From the NCBI RefSeq assembly GCF_009928525.1, contig NZ_JAABOK010000007.1, forward strand, positions 310,001 through 374,000: 64,000 nt of DNA, read 5' to 3'. Positions 24,870 to 33,637 of the stretch are shown here, one piece after another. A model generated the notes under the pieces. That model was not told the DNA's origin. It saw nothing but the letters and a program-made list of their open reading frames with translations, and searched no databases. Positions within the stretch are counted from its first letter, which is position 1; each line of letters opens with the position of its first letter. Position numbers and translations under genes: made by a program. The stretch comes from Chitinophaga solisilvae (lineage in GTDB: Bacteria > Bacteroidota > Bacteroidia > Chitinophagales > Chitinophagaceae).

Positions 24870-27812
24870 TTAGTAGCCAAATATTTCTTCCATCGTCAGC
24901 TTCTTCACTTCTCCCATTTTCTTCAGATCATCCAGGTTGATCTTCTTTTCAGAGGCAACAATGCAATAAGTATATGGTTTATGTGCGAGGTTGTCGTCAT
25001 GAAATTTCTTCACATCACTGAAGTTCATTTTATCGATGGATTCATATACCTGTTTGCGGATATCGGTGTTCAGGCCCAGCTTTTGTGCAGCGAGGTAGCT
25101 GAAGATGATGCCATCGTTGGTGATACGTTCGGTTTCGATTTCCTGTTTCATGGATTCCTTGGCTGTTGCCAGCATTTTATCGGAACGGGGAATCTCATTC
25201 AGGAGTTCGTTCATGCCTTTGATGGCGTCATTCATTTTATCGGCCTGGCTGCCCACGTAAGCGATGGCGGAATAGCGCTCTGCTTTTTTATCAGGAGATG
25301 CATAGAAAGCGTAGGTAGAGTATGCCAGTGCTTTTGATTCGCGGATAGTCTGGAATACGATAGAGCCCATACCACCACCGAAGTAGTTGTTAAACAGGGA
25401 AACGATACCTGTTTTAGCAGGGTCGTAGGTGCTGCTGTTACCGATCCAGTTTACTTCGGTCTGTACCATGTCGTAATCAGCAAATAATACCTGAGTCTGG
25501 CCTGGTGCTGCCTTGTGGAAGGCAATAGCTGCCGGTGCTTCTTTGAAGGCGGCTGGCAGCGGGTGCAGTTTTTTAATATCTGCTGCTGCATCTGCAAGGG
25601 CTTTTGGTCCGAAGTAGATGACAGTATGCTTATAGGCAGGCAGTTCATGCAGGAGGTCTGTCAGTTCCTTAGCGGAAACAGCATCCAGTTCTGCCTGGCT
25701 CAGCTGATTGTTGAACGGATTTTTTGCACCATACATGGCATAGTTAACCACGCCGCTCATGATGGATTTCTTGCTCAGCTTGGCATCGGCACGGCCTTTC
25801 TGGATGCGGCCTTTCAGGGCAGCCAGGGCAGCTTCATCCGGTTTGCAGTTGCTCAGGATATGTTCAAACAGGGACACGGCCTTATCGAAATTTTCCTGTA
25901 ACCCGCTGATAGTGATGCTGGTATTTTCACCGGAAGCGGAAATGCTGAAATTGCAGGCGATGTTATAGAATTCCTTGCTGATCTGCTCGGAAGTGTATTT
26001 GTCTGTGCTGAGGAACTGCAGGTAAGAAGCAGCCAGGTTCAGCTTTTTATTGCTGTAGGTCCCCATGTCAAATCTGTAATACAGGCGGAACAGACCATTG
26101 TCTTTATTCTGCACATACATGAGCTGGGTGTTACCTAAAGGAGCTGTCTGAAAATCTTTTTCATAATCGAGCCACAGTGGTTTTACCGGGGTGGCAGGCA
26201 TGGTTTCTATTTTCTGCAGGAAAGCGGATTGTGCTTCACGGTTTACTTCAATCGGGGTGATAGCGGGTTTCTCTACTTTCTCGATGCTTTTATCTTCGCC
26301 TTTACGTTTGTACACCAATACGTAATTATCCTTGAAATACCTGTTGGCATAATCAACGATCTGTTGCTTGGTTACTTTGCTCATATCATCGATGTAGGCT
26401 ACATCAAAGGCCCAGTTGGTAGCGCGGCTCTTAATGAAAGCGTCCATGATAGAAGTGGCGCGGGTGTTATTGCTTTCCAGCCCCTGTAATTCGCCCAGTT
26501 TGGCGTTGTTTACGATGGCTTTTACCAGTGTTTCATCGAATTCTCCCTTCTTCAGAATTTCCAGCTGTCCCAGCAGCAGGGCTTTTACTTCTTCCAGCGT
26601 CTGGCCTTGTTTGGCTTTACCGGAAAGCGCCAGCAGGGAGTAGTCTTTCAGGTTCATTACCTGAGCTTCTGCGTTGAGGGCTTTCTGCTGTTTGTTGATA
26701 TTGAGGTCGATAAGACCGGCTTTACCATTGCTCAGGATACCTGACAACACGCTGAGTACCAGGTTGGACCTGGTATCCAGGGCGCCGGGCAGTCTGAAGG
26801 CGAGATCCAGGCTTTCCGCATCCGGACCGAATACTTCTTTTACGACAGGAGCGCTGATCGGAGCTTCCGCCGCTGGTTTATATTCTTTAACAGGTTTGGG
26901 TTTCATGTAGCTAAAGCGCTGGTCAATAGCCTTGATAACGTAATCCGGGTCAAAGTCGCCGGCCATTACCACAGCCATGTTATTGGGCACGTAGTAGGCG
27001 TTGTAAAAGTCGCGGATAACTTTAAGGTTAGGGTTTTTCAGGTGTTCAACCGTACCGATGGTAGATTGCTGCCCATAGTTGTGGGTAGGGAACAATGCAG
27101 CGAGCATGGTTTCGTACACTTTGCGGCCGTCGTTGTCCAGTCCGCGGTTTTTCTCTTCGTACACGGCTTCCAGCTCAGTATGGAAGAGGCGGAATACCGG
27201 GTCTTTGAAGCGTTCGGCCTGAACGGTCAGGTATTTATCGATGGCGTTGGAAGGAATATCTTCTTCGTAGATGGTTTCTTCCACCCAGGTGTGGGCATTG
27301 GTTCCCTGGGCGCCCATGGAGGTCATCATTTTGTCGTATTCATTGGCGATCGCAAATTTTGCTGCGATACCGGAGATGCTGTCGATTTCATGATACACTG
27401 CTTTACGGGCGTCAGCGCCGGTAGTTTTGTTGTATTTGTCGTACAGTTTTTCTATCTGGTCGATATACGGTTTTTCCTTTGCCCAGTTCAGGGAGCCGTA
27501 TTGCTGGGTGCCTTTAAACAGCAGGTGTTCCAGGTAGTGTGCCAGCCCGGTATGATCCTTCGGGTCGTTGTTACTTCCGGCGCGGGTACCTATCAGGGTC
27601 TGGATGCGCGGGTCTTTTTTGTTCACGCTCAGGATAACGGTCAGGCCGTTTTTAAGTGTATAGAAGCGGGCTTTCATCGGGTCGTCGGTTACATATTTAT
27701 AGGTATACCCACCTGATGATGCTTCTTTCCACTGATGGTTTCCCTGGGCCATGGCGGTTTGCACGGTACAGGGCAACATCAGCAGTAAGGCCGCCTGTTT
27801 GAACAGTTTCAT
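24870..27812 (-). CDS. M16 family zinc metallopeptidase (two-domain, exported)
   Basis: 980 residues from ATG 27812, chosen because it starts a signal peptide ending in AMAQ; an ATG 39 nt upstream is possible but buries it. The inverted zinc motif HxxEH is H92-YL-E95-H96, with a downstream Glu in LEAVYEEKNRGLDN as third ligand candidate. A second, inactive M16 half follows. It resembles the pitrilysin/PqqL-like periplasmic peptidases. A promoter lies at 27849-27856. Confidence 0.92.
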   Translation of the reverse strand: MKLFKQAALLLMLPCTVQTAMAQGNHQWKEASSGGYTYKYVTDDPMKARFYTLKNGLTVILSVNKKDPRIQTLIGTRAGSNNDPKDHTGLAHYLEHLLFKGTQQYGSLNWAKEKPYIDQIEKLYDKYNKTTGADARKAVYHEIDSISGIAAKFAIANEYDKMMTSMGAQGTNAHTWVEETIYEEDIPSNAIDKYLTVQAERFKDPVFRLFHTELEAVYEEKNRGLDNDGRKVYETMLAALFPTHNYGQQSTIGTVEHLKNPNLKVIRDFYNAYYVPNNMAVVMAGDFDPDYVIKAIDQRFSYMKPKPVKEYKPAAEAPISAPVVKEVFGPDAESLDLAFRLPGALDTRSNLVLSVLSGILSNGKAGLIDLNINKQQKALNAEAQVMNLKDYSLLALSGKAKQGQTLEEVKALLLGQLEILKKGEFDETLVKAIVNNAKLGELQGLESNNTRATSIMDAFIKSRATNWAFDVAYIDDMSKVTKQQIVDYANRYFKDNYVLVYKRKGEDKSIEKVEKPAITPIEVNREAQSAFLQKIETMPATPVKPLWLDYEKDFQTAPLGNTQLMYVQNKDNGLFRLYYRFDMGTYSNKKLNLAASYLQFLSTDKYTSEQISKEFYNIACNFSISASGENTSITISGLQENFDKAVSLFEHILSNCKPDEAALAALKGRIQKGRADAKLSKKSIMSGVVNYAMYGAKNPFNNQLSQAELDAVSAKELTDLLHELPAYKHTVIYFGPKALADAAADIKKLHPLPAAFKEAPAAIAFHKAAPGQTQVLFADYDMVQTEVNWIGNSSTYDPAKTGIVSLFNNYFGGGMGSIVFQTIRESKALAYSTYAFYASPDKKAERYSAIAYVGSQADKMNDAIKGMNELLNEIPRSDKMLATAKESMKQEIETERITNDGIIFSYLAAQKLGLNTDIRKQVYESIDKMNFSDVKKFHDDNLAHKPYTYCIVASEKKINLDDLKKMGEVKKLTMEEIFGY

Positions 27813-27848
27813 AGAAAAATATTTAATGTTTGGTTTAGAAATTGTTGC

Positions 27849-27856
27849 CAAATATA
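27849..27856 (-). promoter_or_regulatory. -7 promoter element of the M16 peptidase gene
   Basis: The minus strand reads TATATTTG, an exact consensus match, 36 nt before ATG 27812. Confidence 0.5.
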
Positions 27857-27981
27857 ACCGGAAGGATAAAAAAAACCGGAATTTAGGGAGGATAATTCTA
27901 TGAGCGGTAAGACAGACTGATTTTCAACCGATTGTAAACCGGAAAAAACAAGGACAGGGATTTCCTTTTATTAGCTGATTA

Positions 27982-28320
27982 TCAGGGGATAAGGAAATTC
28001 ATTAAAGATGAGGGCCGTTTTACTACGATTAAATGGTTGTAAGTGTACGGCTCTTTTGACAGCGGGGGATAATAGCTGACGGCTTCTTTTTTTCCGTAGC
28101 GGGCCAGCAGCGGTGAATTTGCCTGAATGTCGACAGTCTTTTTCTGAATAATGGTTGATCCGGCGGAGTTTTGCAGGGTTCCGGCTGAAATATCGACCGG
28201 CAGTTCCGGTTGATTACTTTCCATGACAAGGGCAGATTTAACCCCCAGCAAACGTTTTTCACATGAGTGAATCCATGCAATCCCGCTAATACATGCCATC
28301 AGCGCAACGAAAGAACGCAT
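27982..28320 (-). CDS. Small exported protein of unknown function
   Basis: 112 residues, not recognised. ATG 28320 begins a hydrophobic leader (MRSFVALMACISGIAWIHSC). The Cys after it might be lipidated, although the lipobox is poor. The rest is polar with YYPPLSKEPYTYNHLIVVKR near the end. It starts 31 nt after the outer-membrane protein gene on the same strand and is probably part of the sigma/anti-sigma operon. The longer frame up to 28461 overlaps that gene and is unlikely. Confidence 0.55.
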   Translation of the reverse strand: MRSFVALMACISGIAWIHSCEKRLLGVKSALVMESNQPELPVDISAGTLQNSAGSTIIQKKTVDIQANSPLLARYGKKEAVSYYPPLSKEPYTYNHLIVVKRPSSLMNFLIP

Positions 28321-28351
28321 AAACGCAGTTTTTAGTCTGATCTGAAAAAGT

Positions 28352-29296
28352 CTAAAAACCGTTAAACCGCAATCCAATGGAGAACGGATATTGTTGTAAC
28401 CCGTAATCGTGCAGTGGTGTAAGGGCAAAATTGCCATACAGCTTAACCGGGCCGTAGCCAAGTTCGCTGGTAAGTCCGAAGCGCCACTTGTTGAGATTGA
28501 AGTCGTCGGTTTTTCTCACTTTGCCTCTCTCCTCGCTTATCTGTTTGGTTCTGGATTTGATCAGGTAACCTCCGGAGACGCCGATACTCGCCTGGAACGC
28601 GCGTCCAGGGCGGGCGGGGTTAGAATTAAAATTGAGCATTACCGGGATAGAAACGTACTCGGCAAATAGCTTGTTTTTTGAAAATTCTACGCTGTCTCTG
28701 ATGATTGTTGTCGGATAACCCGGTTGATAGGTGATATTCCGGGCATACCTGAAATTATTCATCTCCACTCCCAAGGCATATAACAAGTTTAGTTTGTGTT
28801 TTGTTATATTAAGTCGCTGTTCAAATAGCCAGATATTAAAATTGATGGATTTTCCGGTGATAAGTTTAAACTCCGAAGGTGTTAAAGGTTCGCTGCCGCT
28901 TCTGGGGGCAAAGGTAGCCAGGCCTACGGCGGAGTAATCGTATGATTTGGAGGCGGGCATGCCGCTGTTATATAAACTGGTGGTATTGGGGTAATACGCC
29001 AGGAAGCTGGCGCCGCCGTATTCGCTTCTGTCTATAAAATTGTTGAACCCCAGGTCAAAAACGAACCATCTTGTCTGCAGGTTCTTTTTAAGTTTGGTGC
29101 GGGCATAGGCGGTATCATTATAAAATTTATAGCTGGTACGGCCTTTTTCATTCTTCCCTTTTATGATGATCAGCCCTTTGATCTGAATTGTATCCGCGGT
29201 GGCAGCAGCAGTATTTTTAGGGCTATCCAACTTTTGCGCCTGGGCCAATCCTACACTCAGCACTAACAATAAACAGAGTAAAACTTTATGCTTCAT
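28352..29296 (-). CDS. Outer-membrane beta-barrel protein
   Basis: 314 residues with a signal peptide (MKHKVLLCLLLVLSVGLAQAQ). The body has the alternating aromatic pattern and the ending PFSIGLRFNGF of PorT-like/OmpW-type barrels of Bacteroidota. The function is unknown. It lies 18 nt downstream of the anti-sigma gene, so it is probably controlled by the sigma factor at 30406, as the output or signal source of that envelope-sensing unit. Confidence 0.75.
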   Translation of the reverse strand: MKHKVLLCLLLVLSVGLAQAQKLDSPKNTAAATADTIQIKGLIIIKGKNEKGRTSYKFYNDTAYARTKLKKNLQTRWFVFDLGFNNFIDRSEYGGASFLAYYPNTTSLYNSGMPASKSYDYSAVGLATFAPRSGSEPLTPSEFKLITGKSINFNIWLFEQRLNITKHKLNLLYALGVEMNNFRYARNITYQPGYPTTIIRDSVEFSKNKLFAEYVSIPVMLNFNSNPARPGRAFQASIGVSGGYLIKSRTKQISEERGKVRKTDDFNLNKWRFGLTSELGYGPVKLYGNFALTPLHDYGLQQYPFSIGLRFNGF

Positions 29297-29314
29297 ATGC
29301 TTTTACCATCATTT

Positions 29315-30388
29315 TTATTTGCTTTTTCTCCGGGAGAAAAATTTAGCTACGTTGGTTACTTTATCAAGGATGCGACTATCGCTGCCACTTACCGACATAA
29401 TCAATTCTCCTTTAATGGGAGCTGGTTCTGGTGTTGGTGCGGGGTTGACGGAGGCAGGAGCGGTGTTGCCGGCCGGTATATTGGCAGCTAACAACGGTTC
29501 CTTACCTGTGCCGGCGGCAACGGTATTGTTATCTATTGGTCTTACAGCGGCAATGGTCGTATGCTGCTGCAGGTGTTTTTCTATTACTTCGTCTGTAGTA
29601 TTACGGGGAGGAGGCAGCTGGGAAAGCGCAGGCGTTTCTGTTTTGGCAGCTGCGGCCAGTACTGGTTCAGGAGCCTGATCTGCAGCGGGCGCCTTAGCAG
29701 TTGCTGCGTGGCTTTCTTTTACAGAAGCTGCTACTGTAGCGCGTTCGGGCTTACTGCGTGCAATATCTGCCGTGGCGGTGGCCGGAGCAGGCGCGGCTTC
29801 TTCCCTGGTGGTGGAAGGCGCTGCCGGTGTAATCATGGTTTCCTGCGTGATATTGCCGGATGCGATAGCCGGGTGTGGCTGCTGTACCTGGGCGGGCATC
29901 ATCCAGATGATGATTCCTGCCAGTACGGCCGCAGCGGTAGCTCCCCACCATACGGCAGAATGCATCCGTACCGTGCGTGTACGCTGTTTGTACAGGGCGG
30001 CTTTATTATCGAATACAATACTGGTATCCGGTTGCAGCTTCACAGCTGTCAGCCGGGCCAGCTGTTGTTCCTGCTCAGGATGACGGAGCAGCCAGGATTT
30101 CAGGTCAGCCTCTTCCGTGGAGGAGAGCTCACCGTCAATGAAACTGCACATCAGCGCTTCATAGTCCGCTTCTGCCGTATCTTTCCGGTATAACATGGCT
30201 TTGTTAGCGAAGGTGAGGGTTTCATCAGGCACCAGGCGGATTCCCTGCAATACATCCAGCTCCTGTCTGGCAGACGGGTGCTTTTGCAGGAAATTTTCCA
30301 GCGCATGTCGTTCCTCTTCCGTCAGTTCGTTGTCCACATAACTGAGGAGGAAACCTTCATAATTCGATATGTTAATATCTACAGCCAA
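29315..30388 (-). CDS. Anti-sigma factor-like membrane protein with duplicated N-terminal module
   Basis: 357 residues. Two related N-terminal modules are visible: YEGFLLSYVDNELTEEERH and YEALMCSFIDGELSSTEEA, each followed by a leucine-rich LxxHPxxxQxL block. One membrane helix lies at about 145-165. The periplasmic part is Ala/Pro/Thr-rich and low in complexity, ending with KVTNVAKFFSRR. It starts 17 nt after the sigma gene and is its likely inhibitor. No zinc-binding HxxxCxxC motif is seen. Confidence 0.78.
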   Translation of the reverse strand: MAVDINISNYEGFLLSYVDNELTEEERHALENFLQKHPSARQELDVLQGIRLVPDETLTFANKAMLYRKDTAEADYEALMCSFIDGELSSTEEADLKSWLLRHPEQEQQLARLTAVKLQPDTSIVFDNKAALYKQRTRTVRMHSAVWWGATAAAVLAGIIIWMMPAQVQQPHPAIASGNITQETMITPAAPSTTREEAAPAPATATADIARSKPERATVAASVKESHAATAKAPAADQAPEPVLAAAAKTETPALSQLPPPRNTTDEVIEKHLQQHTTIAAVRPIDNNTVAAGTGKEPLLAANIPAGNTAPASVNPAPTPEPAPIKGELIMSVSGSDSRILDKVTNVAKFFSRRKSK

Positions 30389-30405
30389 TTATTTATTATA
30401 AAAAA

Positions 30406-30891
30406 TTATAAAACATTTTCCATCTTCACAAGATAATTTTTCAGATGTAACCTGGCCCTGTGGAGGTAAACTTTTACCTGGGACGGGTTCAATTCCATTA
30501 TCTCCCCTATCTCTTCATAGCTATATCCTTCATAATCCTTCAGCATGATCAGCGACCGTTGTACTTCACTCAGTCTGGCCAGTGCCTGCTGAATCACTTC
30601 CCGGGCGTTATGTACCTTATGTTCAGCTATTTTTTCTTCTTCCTTAAACTGTTCCACCAGCGTTATCCGCTTATTCTTACGCACATGGTCGATCATATTG
30701 TGGTACGCGACTGTAAACAGGTATGACTTTGCCTTTTCAAAAGGCACATCCTGGCAGTGCTTCCACAATATTTCGAAGGCGTTCTGTACTACATCCCTGG
30801 CATCTTCCGCATGATCCAGATTTTTTATGATAAAGCGGAAAACATTGTCCGAATACAGATCCACACATTTGTTGTACTCCTTTTCCGTCAT
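30406..30891 (-). CDS. ECF-type RNA polymerase sigma factor
   Basis: 161 residues. Region 2 (DLYSDNVFRFIIKNL, DAEDARDVVQNAFEILWKH, KSYLFTVAYHNMIDHVRK) and region 4 (LSEVQRSLIMLKDYEGYSY, EEIGEIMELNPSQVKVYLH) are clear. First gene of a probable four-gene unit: sigma, anti-sigma, beta-barrel protein and small exported protein. This arrangement suggests an envelope-stress or surface-sensing circuit. Confidence 0.92.
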   Translation of the reverse strand: MTEKEYNKCVDLYSDNVFRFIIKNLDHAEDARDVVQNAFEILWKHCQDVPFEKAKSYLFTVAYHNMIDHVRKNKRITLVEQFKEEEKIAEHKVHNAREVIQQALARLSEVQRSLIMLKDYEGYSYEEIGEIMELNPSQVKVYLHRARLHLKNYLVKMENVL

Positions 30892-31076
30892 TCCGGTGGT
30901 GCGGGATTTTAGTGCTAAGTTCCGACATTTAGTTCAATACCCCATCATGGTCTAAATCCAGCCTTCCCACTCCACTTGTCAGCGCTGCAAATCAATATAC
31001 GTGGCAGGAACAGTTTCTTTTAAACTGATGATCAACCTCTTATCTTCCAGCCATTGGTTTATTCCGTTATCCACAG

Positions 31077-31085
31077 GTCTGATTC
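31077..31085 (+). other. Perfect DnaA-box sequence
   Basis: TTATCCACA matches the consensus DnaA box exactly. It is single and lies in the 375-nt gap between the sigma factor and kbl (30892-31266). A replication origin is not indicated; a regulatory DnaA site or chance are both possible. Confidence 0.4.
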
Positions 31086-31229
31086 TCAGTTTTCCATTAC
31101 ATGGCATCTACAATCATGATAGTATTATGACGGAATGCGGTTCATAAATGTTACAGCTGGGTCAAACTTTTTACATCAAAAGTCGTTACTGGTTTACACG
31201 ATACATAATCGTAATACATTTATTGCCCA

Positions 31230-31237
31230 TAACTTTG
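31230..31237 (+). promoter_or_regulatory. -7 promoter element of kbl
   Basis: TAACTTTG, exact consensus, 29 nt before the kbl ATG. The -33 box is weak. Confidence 0.55.
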
Positions 31238-31266
31238 ACAAAGCGTTATAAAACATTGCATTTATT

Positions 31267-32454
31267 ATGAATGAGAAGTTTACAACCCGTTTACGGGAAG
31301 AACTGGACGAAATCAGCAAAGCCGGTCTGTATAAGAGAGAGCGTATTATTACGTCTGAACAGGGAGCTGAAATACAGGTAGGCGGTAAAACGGTTATAAA
31401 TTTTTGCGCCAATAACTACCTGGGGCTGTCTTCCAACCCGGCTGTGGTAAAGGCTGCGAAAGATGCCATTGACACACATGGTTATGGAATGAGCAGCGTT
31501 CGTTTCATCTGTGGTACGCAGGATATTCACCGGGAGCTGGAAGAAAAGATCTCCAAATTTCTGGGAACAGAAGACACCATTTTATACGTAGCTGCCTTCG
31601 ATGCGAACGGCGGTGTATTTGAGCCATTATTCAACGAGCAGGACGCCATCATTTCCGATGCGCTGAATCATGCGTCTATCATTGACGGTGTGCGCCTGTG
31701 TAAGGCGCAGCGGTTCCGCTACGAGCACAATAACATGGCAGACCTGGAAGCCAAACTGCAGGAAGCCCAGGGCTGCCGCAGCCGTATCATTGTTACGGAC
31801 GGCTCTTTCAGCATGGATGGCACTATTGCTCAGCTCGATAAAATCTGTGACCTGGCCGATAAATATGATGCCATTGTGATGTCCGACGAAAGTCATTCTT
31901 CCGGATTTCTGGGCAAAACCGGCCGCGGCACCCATGAATACCGTGGGGTAATGGGCCGGGTGGATATCATCACCGGTACGCTGGGTAAAGCGCTGGGCGG
32001 TGCTTCCGGCGGTTTCACCAGCGGACCGAAAGAGGTGATCGACATCCTGCGCCAGCGCAGCCGTCCGTACCTCTTCTCCAACTCCGTAGCTCCCAGCATT
32101 GTAGGCGCTTCCATCGCCGTACTGGATATGTTGAGCGAAACCACGGCGCTGCGTGATAAACTGGAATACAATACCCAATACTTCCGTACCAAAATGACGG
32201 AAGCTGGTTTCGATATAAAACCCGGCGATCACCCGATTGTACCGGTAATGCTTTACGATGCAGTGCTGAGTCAGAAAGTAGCAGAAAAGCTGCTGGAAGA
32301 GGGCATCTATGTAATCGGCTTCTTTTTCCCGGTGGTGCCCAAAGGCCAGGCGCGTATCCGTGTGCAGCTGAGTGCCGCGCATGAACAGGCGCATCTTGAC
32401 AAGGCCATTGCAGCCTTTACCAAAGTGGGTAAAGAGCTGGGAGTAATTAAATAA
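31267..32454 (+). CDS. kbl: Glycine C-acetyltransferase (2-amino-3-ketobutyrate CoA ligase)
   Basis: PLP enzyme that splits 2-amino-3-ketobutyrate with CoA into glycine and acetyl-CoA in threonine breakdown. 395 residues of the alpha-oxoamine synthase family. The PLP Lys is in TGTLGKALGGASGGF. Other family marks are NNYLGLSSNP, HGYGMSSVRFICGTQ, DESHSSGFLGKTGRG and RSRPYLFSNSVAP. No threonine dehydrogenase gene lies beside it. Own promoter and terminator, so it is a single-gene unit. AKB ligase is favoured over KAS-type paralogues by overall sequence. Confidence 0.92.
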   Translation: MNEKFTTRLREELDEISKAGLYKRERIITSEQGAEIQVGGKTVINFCANNYLGLSSNPAVVKAAKDAIDTHGYGMSSVRFICGTQDIHRELEEKISKFLGTEDTILYVAAFDANGGVFEPLFNEQDAIISDALNHASIIDGVRLCKAQRFRYEHNNMADLEAKLQEAQGCRSRIIVTDGSFSMDGTIAQLDKICDLADKYDAIVMSDESHSSGFLGKTGRGTHEYRGVMGRVDIITGTLGKALGGASGGFTSGPKEVIDILRQRSRPYLFSNSVAPSIVGASIAVLDMLSETTALRDKLEYNTQYFRTKMTEAGFDIKPGDHPIVPVMLYDAVLSQKVAEKLLEEGIYVIGFFFPVVPKGQARIRVQLSAAHEQAHLDKAIAAFTKVGKELGVIK

Positions 32455-32484
32455 CGCGCAGTATACATTGCGGATATCAGCGGG

Positions 32485-32530
32485 GATTCAGCGGGTGAGA
32501 GTATGCACCTGCCTGAATCTTCGCTTTTTT
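32485..32530 (+). terminator. Intrinsic terminator of kbl
   Basis: GATTCAG (32485-32491) pairs with CTGAATC (32513-32519), with GGTG/CACC pairs inside, followed by TTCGCTTTTTT. Confidence 0.65.
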
Positions 32531-32554
32531 ATGCTGAATTGGCCGTCTTCTCTT

Positions 32555-32562
32555 TACATTTG
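32555..32562 (+). promoter_or_regulatory. -7 promoter element of the beta-lactamase gene
   Basis: TACATTTG, exact consensus, 22 nt before ATG 32585. Confidence 0.5.
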
Positions 32563-32584
32563 CACCTGATTATTTACTAAATCT

Positions 32585-33394
32585 ATGCAGATGAAACGAT
32601 TTGGCTGGATGTTATTAGCGATAGGCATTGCGTTTACAGCCTGTGCGCCAAATAACGTTAAAGAAGAAAAATCCTGGGAGAAATATTTTACCCGGTTCAA
32701 GGTGGAAGGCACCTTTATGTTATTCAATAATGCCCAGGGCGAATTCAAGGTTTATAATCTGGAAAGGGCGAAAGAACGCTTTACGCCTGCATCTACCTTC
32801 AAAATTTTCAACTCGCTGGTTGGTCTGCAAACCGGCGTGATCGGCGATACCGGCATGGTAATTCCCTGGGATGGTGTAGTACGCAACATGCCGGGCTGGG
32901 ACCAGGACCAGAGCATGGCACAGGCTTTCAAAGTTTCTGATGTGCCCTATTTTCAGGAAGTAGCACGCCGGGTAGGTAAGCAAAACATGCAGCTGTGGCT
33001 GGATTCTGTGAAATATGGCAATATGAAAATCAGCAAAATCGATACTTTCTGGCTCGATAACTCCCTCCAGATCTCTCCGGACGAAGAACTGGGATTTGTG
33101 AAAAAACTATATTTCGATCAGCTGCCTTTTGCCAAAACCAACATGAAATCTGTCAGAGAAGTAATGCTGGTTGAAAAAACCCCTCAATACGAACTCTCCT
33201 ACAAAACAGGATGGGGCCGTTCCGGCGCTAAAAATATCGGCTGGATCGTAGGCTGGATCGAAGAAAACAGACACCCCTCCTTCTTTGTGCTGAACATAGA
33301 ATCAGAAGATCCCAAATTTGATATGGTCGCCGCCCGTAAAGCCATCCTCCACGACATCCTCACAGAGGCCGGCTACTTCAAAGGCGAAATGTAA
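32585..33394 (+). CDS. Class D (OXA-type) beta-lactamase, lipoprotein
   Basis: 269 residues. All class D active-site motifs are present: S70-T-F-K73 (nucleophile and carboxylated Lys), S118-D-V120, Y144-G-N146, W156 and K207-T-G209. The N terminus is a lipoprotein signal ending in FTAC (Cys20), so the enzyme is probably membrane-tethered on the periplasmic side. It would hydrolyse beta-lactams; the spectrum cannot be read from sequence. No mobile element surrounds it, so it looks like a resident chromosomal gene. A related BlaR-type sensor domain is less likely because no membrane sensor part exists. Confidence 0.9.
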   Translation: MQMKRFGWMLLAIGIAFTACAPNNVKEEKSWEKYFTRFKVEGTFMLFNNAQGEFKVYNLERAKERFTPASTFKIFNSLVGLQTGVIGDTGMVIPWDGVVRNMPGWDQDQSMAQAFKVSDVPYFQEVARRVGKQNMQLWLDSVKYGNMKISKIDTFWLDNSLQISPDEELGFVKKLYFDQLPFAKTNMKSVREVMLVEKTPQYELSYKTGWGRSGAKNIGWIVGWIEENRHPSFFVLNIESEDPKFDMVAARKAILHDILTEAGYFKGEM

Positions 33395-33395
33395 C

Positions 33396-33504
33396 TATTT
33401 GATTATTTGAGATTTGGTCATTTAAAATGCAGCGGAGATTTACGGGTAAAAACCACTGTAATCTCCGCTGCATTTTAAATGACCAAATCTCAAATAATTA
33501 AATA
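33396..33504. repeat. Long inverted repeat element H6 (A-type), 3' of the beta-lactamase gene
   Basis: 45-bp arms at 33396-33440 and 33460-33504, 19-nt loop, one mismatch. It starts 1 nt after the stop codon. The arm reads ATTTGAGATTTGGTCATTT, where H1 and H9 have GGTTATTT; the opposite arm is changed to match. The core is AATGCAGCGGAGATT. Confidence 0.95.
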
Positions 33505-33637
33505 AATACATCCTGATAGGCCCCGATTTGGTTAAAAAAAACCTAAACCCCTAGACTCCCTCTTGTAATACGTGACAAAAAAATTATTTTTGAGATCTTG
33601 CCACCTTTCTTTGGGGTAAGCCATCTTAAAGTGAAAT

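Noticed and set aside
32585..33394. BlaR/MecR-type sensor instead of a beta-lactamase
   Set aside because: The protein has only a lipoprotein signal, no membrane-spanning protease part, and no BlaI-type regulator beside it.
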